Of a stretch of DNA of 9,491 nucleotides, positions 1 through 7,956 are shown in pieces (position 1 is the stretch's first letter; every line of letters begins with the position of its first letter). The notes beneath the pieces were generated by a model that made no database searches, was not told the origin of the DNA, and saw nothing but the letters and a program-made list of their open reading frames with translations. The position numbers were made by a program, and so were the translations under genes. Origin of the DNA: JABHIB01 sp964497715 (GTDB lineage Archaea; Nanobdellota; Nanobdellia; SCGC-AAA011-G17; PNOQ01); the NCBI GenBank assembly GCA_964497715.1, contig CAZCDH010000019.1:1-9491 (forward strand), written 5' to 3'.

Positions 1-809
1 GAAATTTCACCAGGATTAACTTCTGAAGAACATCTTCCACCAAGAGAACCACACTTAGAACTACTTACTACCTCCTCACATTCAGAATAATCAATGATTC
101 CGCAATCTCCATAAGGCTCAGTAATTGAGCTAAATGCATTATCACTTCCAGAATTATTACTCGAATAAACCCCACATTCAACTCCAGCACCACTACCATC
201 AAGATTACAAAAATTATTACTAACTAATTCATTATTACTTGATTCAACTATATGTAATCCAGTTGCAGAATCATGAATAGAGTTCTTATAAATAAAATTA
301 TTAGAACTACTACTAAGAACCATACCCGTTTCACATCCAGATATATCATTTTTTTGAATTAGACTGCCACTAAGACTATACCCTGCAATACCCGTACAAT
401 AAGTATCAGATTCACAACCAAGGATAACATTATTTTCAACAATAGCACCATTAGTAGTAATCATATTAAAATCTCTAAACCAAAAATCAATACCTATACT
501 ATACTCTTTAATAATGCAATTTTTTATAACAACATTAGAATATCCTAAGACCTCTATACCAATTCTAAAAATTCCATCAACAGCTTCGCCCCCATCAATC
601 GTAGCACCATTGCAATCTAAAACAACATTATCATCACCAATAATAATTGCAGAATAATCAATATCATCAATTCCAGGCAAGAAATACTCTCCTTCACAGA
701 AAGTTGTATCTTCTGTTATAACCATACCATTAGTAGGTACAACACAAGAAGCAGAAGCAGAATAAATACTAAAGATAAATACAAGGACCAACATCAAACT
801 CTTTTTCAT
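1..809 (-). CDS. Secreted right-handed parallel beta-helix (NosD/PbH1-type) protein, 3' end outside window
   Basis: An open frame of 269 codons runs from ATG at 809 to the window edge, so the C-terminus is missing. Residues 1-20 form a clear Sec signal peptide (MKKSLMLVLV start, hydrophobic core, A-S-A before Ser21-Cys22). About residues 61-74 carry VVLDCNGATIDGG, the 'LDCNG-x-x-IDG' entry motif common in archaeal surface beta-helix proteins. Residues ~79-215 are irregular 20-25 residue rungs of the form GI-x-x-x-x-SxNN-I-x-x-NxI (for example NNFIYKNSIHDSATGLHIVE), the PbH1 pattern. Likely role is an extracellular or cell-surface protein, possibly polysaccharide-binding; no catalytic residues are evident. 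After residue ~235 it turns Cys/Ser-rich (CGSLGGRCSSE), perhaps the start of another domain. The ATG has no Shine-Dalgarno site but a TATA-like box at 832-839, so a leaderless transcript is likely. Its promoter and first codons almost match those of the gene at 7955-9379. Confidence 0.85.
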   Translation of the reverse strand, partial: MKKSLMLVLVFIFSIYSASASCVVPTNGMVITEDTTFCEGEYFLPGIDDIDYSAIIIGDDNVVLDCNGATIDGGEAVDGIFRIGIEVLGYSNVVIKNCIIKEYSIGIDFWFRDFNMITTNGAIVENNVILGCESDTYCTGIAGYSLSGSLIQKNDISGCETGMVLSSSSNNFIYKNSIHDSATGLHIVESSNNELVSNNFCNLDGSGAGVECGVYSSNNSGSDNAFSSITEPYGDCGIIDYSECEEVVSSSKCGSLGGRCSSEVNPGEI

Positions 810-854
810 ATTAATTATATATAAAATATATATATATAAGTCTTTCTAAAAAAA
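787..854 (-). repeat. Direct repeat copy 1: promoter plus first signal-peptide codons
   Basis: 68 positions match 9357-9424 with two differences (811 versus 9381, 848 versus 9418). The repeat covers the BRE/TATA region, the start codon and the first ~23 coding nt (MKKSLMLV); outside it the similarity falls off quickly. The offset between copies is 8570 bp, same orientation. Confidence 0.9.
810..847 (-). promoter_or_regulatory. Archaeal-type TATA promoter of the beta-helix gene
   Basis: Read on the minus strand, a purine-rich GAAAGA (846-841, BRE-like) precedes TTATATAT (839-832), which lies 30-23 nt before the ATG at 809. With the usual archaeal TATA-to-start distance of about 25 nt, transcription would begin at or next to the ATG, giving a leaderless mRNA; no GGAG-like site lies between. 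The tract is an alternating TA run, so the exact box is uncertain. It is nearly identical to the promoter at 9380-9417. Confidence 0.65.
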
Positions 855-884
855 AGATAAAAAAAAGAAAAAAAATTAAAAAAA
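848..884 (-). terminator. Oligo-T terminator after the RHS operon
   Basis: Immediately after the TAA of the large RHS gene (887-885), the minus strand is almost pure T for 37 nt, broken by only a few other bases (C at 867 and 856, A at 876-877 and 858). There is no GC-rich stem. Stemless U-tracts of this kind are typical intrinsic terminators for archaeal RNA polymerase. The tract abuts the BRE/TATA of the next gene, insulating the two units in under 80 nt. Confidence 0.65.
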
Positions 885-3800
885 TTAAAAAGGGCCAGTA
901 GGTTCTGCCATAAATTCCACATCAATAGGTTTACTATATTCTCTAACACTAAAATCATCACACCACACAGTTCCAATAGCTCCAGTTCCCGGGGAATGAT
1001 AACATAATACATCCAGATATTTTGTATCAGGATGAGTTATAATAACAGAGGTTTGAATATAAGTCCAATCTAAACTATTAATATTGTGCCACTCTCCATC
1101 CCCTGGGCAATCCCACATATCATCAGCAGTTAAATGTTCATCATTATGGCAATGAAATCCAATTGTTCCAAAACAATCTGGAGAATCTAAACACTCTTGA
1201 TCAACCTTAATATACCCACTTATCTTGTATTTCTTACCTAGAATAACAGGAACATCATATCCTGCAAAAGCAGATCTAGACGCAGTTGTATCTAATTTTA
1301 ATGAATTGCTTCCATCAAAAAATTCATTAGAATCCATACTTATATTTTGAGAACCTCCAATTGAAATCTTCCAACCATCTGGAACACTATTCCTAGCAAC
1401 ACTATCATCTCCGTCCCAAGAAGGATAATAATCTTTACCAAAATCTATCTCAAAAGAAGGATTTTTAATTAAATTACTATTCTCCTCAGATTCATAATCA
1501 ACAATATCTATTAAAGGACTATTCCCAAGGCCATATAAATAAGTAGTCGTAACAGATTCATCAATACTCGTAACTTGTTTGTAAACTCTCCTTCCAAGTG
1601 CATCATATCTGAATGACAATACTGTAAAATCAGGCATAACTATCCTAGTTATCATATTGTTAGCATCATAAGTATAATTGCTAACCTCTCCCTCACAATC
1701 CTTTGAGATCATATTACCTTTCAGATCATAATCATAACTACAATCACCACTCTCAAGCAAACGGTTATTATTCAAATCAGGATCAGTTTCATAGTTATAA
1801 ATATAATTGTCAACAGATCCCACAATATCTGTAGTACCACTAACAATCCTCCTCTGTCTATTTCCAACTAAATCATAGCTATAATTAATACTATTAAGTT
1901 GTCCAAGGTCTCCACCAGAATAATAATCTCCAGAATTCAAAATACCTGTTAATCTATACATACTATCATATTCAAACTCTGCACTATTGCCATGTATGTC
2001 ACTCATATTTATCAATTTTTCAGCATTATTATATCCATAAGATTCATGAAATATCTGTGTACTATCCTCTTCAAGATCAATAGATCTTAATAGATTCAAA
2101 TCATTATAATTATAATCAACAACCATACCATTTGGATAATCAACAAAATCTACAGATCCTGTAGGTGTATAATCAAACGAAACACTCTCACCATCTTCTT
2201 TTAACTCCACACTCTCAATATTACCAAGCTTGTTATAATAATAGCTCGTTTTTACATTATTAAACAATCTATCAACAGATTTTAAACTTCCATCCATATA
2301 ATATGAATAATCTGTTAAATACTCTTCCCCCCCTACAGTCTCTTTAACCTCAACAGTCCTGCCATAAAAGTCATATTTATAGGAGATTTCATTATCATAT
2401 AAATGATTTATCTCTTTGCACAATCTTCCCTTCCCATATCCACAGTCATCACTAGAATCTACATACTCAAAACACTCTCCACTAAAATCGCTACAAAATC
2501 CTTCTTCTGCTCCAAAATTACAACCACAACTATCACAATCATTTACTAATTCGCCATCTAAAGTACAGAATAATGGTTCAGTAGATGAGCAAGTATTTGG
2601 AGTAGTTCCATCTTCACAAGGTGTACCTTCTGTACAGAAACCAGTTGATTCATTACAACCCTGTCCTCCATCCGGACAACCGCACAAAGTACAGCCCCCT
2701 TCAAGACCACTCGAACCACAGAAAAGAGGTTTAGTATCTGAACAATTTAAAGCAAGGGTTCCATCTACACAAGGAGCAGGAACACATGAATGTAATAAAC
2801 TAGAATCATACGCATAATGATCAAAGGTAAGATTAACACAAGTTTGTTGATCAGATAATGGACAAGGCATATTATAACCACCAAATATAGCACAACTACT
2901 GTCTCCCCCACAAGCACAAAAATCACAACCTTGCTCAAACATTCCAAGCTCCCTAGAACAGCTCAAAGGTTGATTATTTTCATAATTCCCGCTACACTCT
3001 CCTTCAGCAGTTCCATCTTCACAAATATCATAATAACAATTACCAGAAGTATGACAAGAAAATTGTGGAGGGGCACCACCTATACCATTAGGGCAAGAAC
3101 ACTCTCCACAATCTCTTACTAAACCAGAAGTAGTGCATTTCCAAGGTTTTCCATATTCTACATTATAAGAACACTGTCCAACAGGAGTTCCATCTTCGCA
3201 ATGAGTCGGATAACAAGACCCATAATTTGATGGAATAGAGGGATCATCTTGACACATTAAGGCCATACCAGATTCATCAAAGGCTTCACAACCACAAGAA
3301 GTACAGGATTCAAAATAACTTCCACCATGAGAAGGAGACCATGAGCACTTCCAAGGTTTTCCCTTTCCAATAGAATAACCTTGAGAATCTAATGGATCAA
3401 TAAATTTATCAGAACACTCTCCAGGAAGAGTTACATCCCCAGTAGAAGAATCCAAACAATATTGTAGTAATCCCCCCTCACTAGGAATAATTAATCTAGA
3501 CATACTGCCTTGATAGGAACCATCACCTCCAGGCAAAAGATTAGTTACACCATCAGAAGATACACAATAAGCGTTACCAAAAGTGGGTTCAACAACTCCA
3601 CAACCCTGACAACTTGGATAAAGTATATTATTTGGCCCAGGACTTCCACAATAAGACCTCTCAATATATCCATCTGCATTACCTATACCTCCAAGAGATT
3701 CATTGGAACACCGACCAATAGGAGTTCTATCTTCAGTACAAACTGCAGAATCTTGAGGTTCACAACAACATCTAAAAGTATCAAAACTATTCATCAAAGG

Positions 3801-6800
3801 CACATTTATGGGGAATATGGCACTATCTATCCTATAGTATTGCCTATCTTCACATTGATACTCTGGACCATCATCTCCTGGCCAACACTCAGTACCTCCA
3901 TATCCATACATTCCCCGACTGTCGTAGCACCCATTATCACTAGCGTACTGTCCACGAGCAGCACATATCTGTTCACAAGTTCTATTAAAATAATCTGTAG
4001 TATTCATACACTCTGACCAACCTTCATCATACTCTTCTTGATCAAATCTCATATCATCTTTACTAAAAACGGGCCCTCTCGAAGTAGAACCCAAACTATC
4101 ATAAACATACTCAACAACTAAATCACCATTAAGTTTGACTGATACTACTCTCTCCATATTATCATAAAAATTTTCAAAAACATCCCCACTATCTCCATGA
4201 GTAACAGTTTTAATTTTTCCAGTTAGAGTGTATGTAAAAGAAGTTTCTCCAGAATCTAATCTCCAAGTACTCTCAAGAAGGCCAAGACTATTAAAATGAT
4301 TCTCAGCAACTTTCCTACCTAAAAAATCATAGGCCTTAACTAACCTACCTAATAAATCATACTCAAAGCTCTCCACATCTCCATCATCATTTATAGATTC
4401 AACAAGATTACCAAATAAATCATATACTTCCGTAGAAACCTTTCCTTCAGCATCCCTAACTTCCGAACACCGATAATTTCCCCTACAAACAGAATTATTA
4501 AAACTCACACAGTTCTCTTCTCCTGCACCACTACCACACACTTTATCTTCATCACCTTCAGAGTACTCTCCGAGTGGAAAAACTTTTGCTAACCTATTTC
4601 TTGGATCATTCTCATCATAAAACATATAGACTGCATCATCATCTGTCCTTCTAGAACTAACATCCTCAACATAATACTTTCCTTCACCTTTTTCTTCCAG
4701 AGATTTTAGAATTTGATTATATACTTTTTCCTTACCTAAAAATAAAGATTTTACTTTAGGAATTATCCTTTTCATCTCCTCTCCTGCTTTATCTTCAGAA
4801 AGAGTTAACTCCCCTCTCTTTTTTATATTTCCAATATCATCAAACTCGACATCTTGGAAAATTACCTCCCCAGGTCCAGCAACAAACTGTGACTGAACAT
4901 ACCTTCCATAACCATCCATCAATCTTCTTTCTTCAGAATATTCAGAACCGTCTTTTGTATGATAAGTTTTAATTACTGTCTCTCTAGGCATTATAGAAAA
5001 ATCATATTCATATCTAACAGAAGGATTATCATTTCCAGATAAACTAATATTAGTTATACTTCCTAACCAATTTCTTTCATAACTCTTAACCATACCTATA
5101 GAATCTACAACTTTCTCAACAGCATGAGTATCATCATAAAACATTCTCACTTGATTACCTTCTCTATCTTCAGTACAAGTTAAAAGAGCAGGATGATAAG
5201 CAGGAGGAGCATTCTGACACTCATAGTATCCAGGACGCCCATAATAATTTTTAGAAATTATCTGTCCATTAGCATCAGATGTCTGAAGAACCCTACCATA
5301 CCTATCATAATCATCAAATTTTGTCATCATCTGACTCTCTCCACCATCACCAGAATAAGACATATGTGGACGAAGAACCCCATTATCCATTCTGTAGGTT
5401 AATCTATTAGCTTTCAAAGTACTACTTCCTTCACTAACAGAGGATTCATAAAATAGACTAAGTAAATGATTATCAATTATATAATTATAATTACCACCAT
5501 AACACATATAATCTTCATGACACCAAGTAGTTTCACTAATTTTACAGCTCCCATCACTATTACAAATTTTAGTCCAATTTACCATCCCATTACTAGGATT
5601 GTAATCATACTCTGCATATTGATGCAACCCTTCATAATCATATGTCTCTTTTAATAACTGAATATCATAAGACTTATCTCCAGTATTTATGTCTGTAGAA
5701 TTTAAGTCCAAACAAACATATTTTTTACTCTCTTCACCAACATTATTGAAAGACTTAAATTCCATCCCATCTAACTGCCCTTTACCATTATGAACAGAAG
5801 AACAACTATAAAGAAGATTGCAATCAGAATCTGTCCGATCATTACAAAAGACATGAGAAGTGTTTCCATGATTTCCAGAAGAATATACCACTACTTTATC
5901 ATGGCCAATACTACTTTTACGTTTCTTTTCTAAATGCAAAACTGCATTTTCATAATAATAGTTTGTATCACTCCAAGAAGACATCCCATCCCAACTTACA
6001 ATCCGGCGAACTCTATAACTTTTATATTTTTCTTTATCAAAATAACAAGATCCAAAACCCTGTCCATCCCCTTCCCAATTATCCCACTCACAACCTGCAT
6101 TAATACAACCAACAGGATCAAGTGAACCATAATTATCATAACTTCCACAATGAGGAAAATAAGCATCCCTAGCATCAATATCCTCAGGATCCAACATAAC
6201 AACTCTTGGAGAAGTACTGTTAGCACCATAATCCTTTAGCTCATAATAATATTTATCTCGCGCACCTGAAGGAAAGTCTACTTGTTTAAGATGTCCCTCA
6301 AGACCTCCAGGATTATCATAATCATTAACACTATAATCGTAATAATCAAATTTATAAGCAGGAAATCTTGCACTACCATCATAACTCATAAATGATACAT
6401 TTTTCAACAACAATTTTGCAGAAATAGGAGATTCTCCAATATACTCATAATTAAAAACATATTTTTTGTCAGGAAATGATGAATATCTAGTATATCCAAC
6501 ATCTGTTTTCCACAACTCAACACTACTCAAATACTGGTTCTCAACATCATTAGCAACACTATCTCCATTTATTGACTCATCACCAATATGAACATCACAC
6601 CTAGTATGCCCATATAATGGGGAAGAAGAATCCTCAAAAACAGAACTATTAAACCCTTCCAATTGATCACACAAATCACTTCCAGAAGAGCTTTCACGAT
6701 TAAATCTTATATTATTTCCAAAACTATCAGAAATAAATTTCAAATAAGATTTATCATAAGAATTATGATCAGGATTAGCACTAGCATCCAAACCATACTC

Positions 6801-7940
6801 ATGATCATCATAACTAAACGAAACTCTATTTCCAGAGATATCACTAATACTACTCAAATCCCACCTATAAGTTCTATGAACAGTATCATATTGAGTTTTC
6901 GAACTTTTTTCATTTCTCTGATGAGGATTATAGCACAAAGCATGATGAGTTTCACTCACACAAGTAGTACGATACCATTTACCATCTGGAGAAAGCCAAC
7001 CACAAATATGATTATTATATCCCTGACAATAACCATAACAATCATGCATATACTCCCCATTACTCTCACATACTGGTGCATCTGCCCAATTCGAAGGATC
7101 ATAGCCTCCATATCTTCCACAACCTTCATCATTAAAACAACCATCTTGATCTGCATCAACTAAACCAAAAATCCAAACACTACTTAGACCTATCACACCA
7201 CCAATATCATCACCTTGAGAATTAGAAGTTATACAATTCGAAGGAAGATAACCTTCTGTATAACACCACCTCATAGCAGAAAAATAATCCATCCCTCCCG
7301 GAGACATAACATATCCTCCAGGAGTTGAGGTTTCTAATTCTCCAGTAAATAGAATACTTCTTCTAGTGTGATCAAAAGAATAAATTTTGCCATCAATAGT
7401 ACGCACCTCAAAACTATCTTGACCTTCAGCTTCTTCAACTATAGTTCTCTTAATTTTAGTAAAAACATCATTTTCAGAGACATAAGTATAAATAACATAT
7501 CCAACAGGAGTAGTGTTCCTATCCACTAGATTTAATTTCCCAGACATAACTCCAGGAATATTAATATAAATATGATCGTCATTTGTATCTGCAGGATCAA
7601 TACCGTGATCTACGTGAATATAAGGTGCTTCAACACTCCAACCTAAACCTGCCCAAGAAGCCTGACCATCAAAATTATCTTCATGAAAAGTAGAATAAAC
7701 ATCACTATTGTAAGTTAAACTTAGAGAATAAGGTAAACTTTCAAGCTCATTTAAAGAAAACAGAGGGATATTAAGATTGACATCGCCACCATATAAACCA
7801 ACATTAGATGATGCAGAAGAGGATGATGCACCAATAAACTCAGATTTAACATCAACAGAAAATATAATTATAACTAACAAAATTAATAGAACACTTAACA
7901 AATTCCTAAATATTTTTCTTTCTTTCATTTTTTTATACAT
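885..7940 (-). CDS. Giant secreted YD-repeat (RHS) shell protein lacking its RHS core
   Basis: 2351 aa from ATG at 7940. This start is chosen because AAGGAG (7956-7951) lies 10 nt upstream; the frame extends to a TTG at 7971-7973, but that lies before the ribosome site. Residues 1-12 are basic and ~13-29 hydrophobic, then polar: a signal peptide or N-terminal anchor. Residues ~48-110 match the RHS N-terminus (LYGGDVNLNIPLF, SLTYNS, WAGLGWSVEA). YD-type strands follow, clearest at 4430-4080 (YDLFGNLVES, YDLLGRLVKAYD) and 2395-1510 (YDFYGRTVEV, YSYDLVGNRQRRI, YDALGRRVYKQV, TTTYLYG), which in the family build a hollow beta-shell around a payload. Insertions: lectin-like (~206-337), small Cys-rich (~596-632), Lys/Glu-rich helical (~1049-1089), a ~550-aa Cys-rich block with DGT repeats (~1288-1843) and a carbohydrate-binding-like C-terminus (~2156-2335). 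The YYH-SD-x-LG core that should follow YLYG is absent, but present in the gene 14 nt upstream. No frameshift is visible. Likely secreted partner of that protein. Confidence 0.9.
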   Translation of the reverse strand: MYKKMKERKIFRNLLSVLLILLVIIIFSVDVKSEFIGASSSSASSNVGLYGGDVNLNIPLFSLNELESLPYSLSLTYNSDVYSTFHEDNFDGQASWAGLGWSVEAPYIHVDHGIDPADTNDDHIYINIPGVMSGKLNLVDRNTTPVGYVIYTYVSENDVFTKIKRTIVEEAEGQDSFEVRTIDGKIYSFDHTRRSILFTGELETSTPGGYVMSPGGMDYFSAMRWCYTEGYLPSNCITSNSQGDDIGGVIGLSSVWIFGLVDADQDGCFNDEGCGRYGGYDPSNWADAPVCESNGEYMHDCYGYCQGYNNHICGWLSPDGKWYRTTCVSETHHALCYNPHQRNEKSSKTQYDTVHRTYRWDLSSISDISGNRVSFSYDDHEYGLDASANPDHNSYDKSYLKFISDSFGNNIRFNRESSSGSDLCDQLEGFNSSVFEDSSSPLYGHTRCDVHIGDESINGDSVANDVENQYLSSVELWKTDVGYTRYSSFPDKKYVFNYEYIGESPISAKLLLKNVSFMSYDGSARFPAYKFDYYDYSVNDYDNPGGLEGHLKQVDFPSGARDKYYYELKDYGANSTSPRVVMLDPEDIDARDAYFPHCGSYDNYGSLDPVGCINAGCEWDNWEGDGQGFGSCYFDKEKYKSYRVRRIVSWDGMSSWSDTNYYYENAVLHLEKKRKSSIGHDKVVVYSSGNHGNTSHVFCNDRTDSDCNLLYSCSSVHNGKGQLDGMEFKSFNNVGEESKKYVCLDLNSTDINTGDKSYDIQLLKETYDYEGLHQYAEYDYNPSNGMVNWTKICNSDGSCKISETTWCHEDYMCYGGNYNYIIDNHLLSLFYESSVSEGSSTLKANRLTYRMDNGVLRPHMSYSGDGGESQMMTKFDDYDRYGRVLQTSDANGQIISKNYYGRPGYYECQNAPPAYHPALLTCTEDREGNQVRMFYDDTHAVEKVVDSIGMVKSYERNWLGSITNISLSGNDNPSVRYEYDFSIMPRETVIKTYHTKDGSEYSEERRLMDGYGRYVQSQFVAGPGEVIFQDVEFDDIGNIKKRGELTLSEDKAGEEMKRIIPKVKSLFLGKEKVYNQILKSLEEKGEGKYYVEDVSSRRTDDDAVYMFYDENDPRNRLAKVFPLGEYSEGDEDKVCGSGAGEENCVSFNNSVCRGNYRCSEVRDAEGKVSTEVYDLFGNLVESINDDGDVESFEYDLLGRLVKAYDFLGRKVAENHFNSLGLLESTWRLDSGETSFTYTLTGKIKTVTHGDSGDVFENFYDNMERVVSVKLNGDLVVEYVYDSLGSTSRGPVFSKDDMRFDQEEYDEGWSECMNTTDYFNRTCEQICAARGQYASDNGCYDSRGMYGYGGTECWPGDDGPEYQCEDRQYYRIDSAIFPINVPLMNSFDTFRCCCEPQDSAVCTEDRTPIGRCSNESLGGIGNADGYIERSYCGSPGPNNILYPSCQGCGVVEPTFGNAYCVSSDGVTNLLPGGDGSYQGSMSRLIIPSEGGLLQYCLDSSTGDVTLPGECSDKFIDPLDSQGYSIGKGKPWKCSWSPSHGGSYFESCTSCGCEAFDESGMALMCQDDPSIPSNYGSCYPTHCEDGTPVGQCSYNVEYGKPWKCTTSGLVRDCGECSCPNGIGGAPPQFSCHTSGNCYYDICEDGTAEGECSGNYENNQPLSCSRELGMFEQGCDFCACGGDSSCAIFGGYNMPCPLSDQQTCVNLTFDHYAYDSSLLHSCVPAPCVDGTLALNCSDTKPLFCGSSGLEGGCTLCGCPDGGQGCNESTGFCTEGTPCEDGTTPNTCSSTEPLFCTLDGELVNDCDSCGCNFGAEEGFCSDFSGECFEYVDSSDDCGYGKGRLCKEINHLYDNEISYKYDFYGRTVEVKETVGGEEYLTDYSYYMDGSLKSVDRLFNNVKTSYYYNKLGNIESVELKEDGESVSFDYTPTGSVDFVDYPNGMVVDYNYNDLNLLRSIDLEEDSTQIFHESYGYNNAEKLINMSDIHGNSAEFEYDSMYRLTGILNSGDYYSGGDLGQLNSINYSYDLVGNRQRRIVSGTTDIVGSVDNYIYNYETDPDLNNNRLLESGDCSYDYDLKGNMISKDCEGEVSNYTYDANNMITRIVMPDFTVLSFRYDALGRRVYKQVTSIDESVTTTYLYGLGNSPLIDIVDYESEENSNLIKNPSFEIDFGKDYYPSWDGDDSVARNSVPDGWKISIGGSQNISMDSNEFFDGSNSLKLDTTASRSAFAGYDVPVILGKKYKISGYIKVDQECLDSPDCFGTIGFHCHNDEHLTADDMWDCPGDGEWHNINSLDWTYIQTSVIITHPDTKYLDVLCYHSPGTGAIGTVWCDDFSVREYSKPIDVEFMAEPTGPF
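938..1475 (-). other. Carbohydrate-binding-module-like domain at the C-terminus of the RHS shell protein
   Basis: Residues ~2156-2335 begin with NLIKNPSFE, contain GWKIS, a 'SNSLKLD' strand and 'GKKYKISGYIKVD', and end with WCDDFSVRE. This order (NL-NPSFE, W, GxxSLKL, YxxSxYIKV, xDDFSV) is the usual signature of CBM_4_9-type jelly-roll modules. This one also has several Cys (CLDSPDC, FHCHND, LCYHS, WCDD) that could make disulfides, fitting an extracellular location. Family assignment is by motif only; the sugar ligand cannot be told. It occupies the position where RHS proteins normally carry the core domain. Confidence 0.65.
2410..4075 (-). repeat. Cys-rich insertion with tandem C-x-D-G-T protein repeats inside the RHS shell
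   Basis: About 555 residues with roughly 59 cysteines interrupt the YD-repeat region. The second part (~3462-2465) is a diverged tandem array of ~45-60 residue units: a 'CEDGT' head, a CS about five residues later, a 'PLFC' or 'PWKC' strand, then C-x2-C-x-C. Heads lie near 3459 (degenerate), 3200 (CEDGTPVGQCS), 3024 (CEDGTAEGECS), 2772 (CVDGTLALNCS) and 2625 (CEDGTTPNTCS); another degenerate one near 3740 reads CTEDRTPIGRCS. The repeats are at protein level; DNA is diverged apart from short stretches such as TTCCAAGGTTTTCC at 3139 and 3349 (plus strand). I associate this unit with secreted DPANN proteins. It probably forms disulfide-linked beta-hairpins projecting from the shell, perhaps for adhesion. 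The YD repeats resume at about 2395. Confidence 0.75.
6930..7324 (-). other. Cys/Trp-rich, possibly C-type-lectin-like insertion near the N-terminus of the RHS shell
   Basis: Residues ~206-337 break the strand pattern between 'LFTGELETS' and 'YRWDLSSISD'. The segment starts with DYFSAMRWCYTEGYLPS (helix, Cys, then G-x-L), has a WIFGLVDAD strand, a WADAPVC segment, and closes with GKWYRTTC and HALCY. This order (A-x-x-x-C-x-x-x-G-x-L, WIGL, W-x-x-x-P, W-x-x-x-C, x-x-xC) resembles a C-type-lectin-like fold. Calcium ligands (EPN/QPD, WND) are not clearly present. It could equally be an unrelated disulfide-rich domain. Confidence 0.4.
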
Positions 7941-7950
7941 ATTATAATAA

Positions 7951-7956
7951 CTCCTT
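7951..7956 (-). promoter_or_regulatory. Shine-Dalgarno site of the RHS shell gene, overlapping the upstream stop
   Basis: AAGGAG on the minus strand shares its two A residues with the TAA (7957-7955) of the preceding gene and lies 10 nt before the ATG at 7940. The next in-frame ATG (7925) is 25 nt away, too far. The site fixes the start and implies translational coupling of shell to core protein. It contrasts with the two leaderless-looking starts at 9379 and 809, a split typical of archaea: leaderless first genes, SD-led internal genes. Confidence 0.8.

Noticed and set aside
812..840. Alternating TA run as a possible simple-sequence, phase-variable repeat
   Set aside because: The two copies (812-840 and 9382-9410) are identical in length, with no sign of slippage between them; the promoter reading explains both.
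815..1012. Small minus-strand frame of 65 codons over the end of the shell gene
   Set aside because: It overlaps the carbohydrate-binding-like domain in another frame, and its tail is simply the translated oligo-T terminator and TA-rich promoter (runs of Phe and Tyr-Ile).
3510..4016. Open plus-strand frame of 168 codons (and similar ones at 6663-7163 and 2416-2817)
   Set aside because: They lie antisense to the RHS shell gene, translate to Ile/Thr/Ser-rich or Pro/Gln-rich low-complexity sequence without a recognisable domain, and have no start signal; they are shadows of the AT-rich coding strand.
885..7940. Pseudogene or fragmented remnant of a full RHS gene
   Set aside because: The frame is open for 2351 codons with a good ribosome site and terminator, and ends in a distinct domain rather than a ragged break; decay is less likely than a genuine two-gene design.
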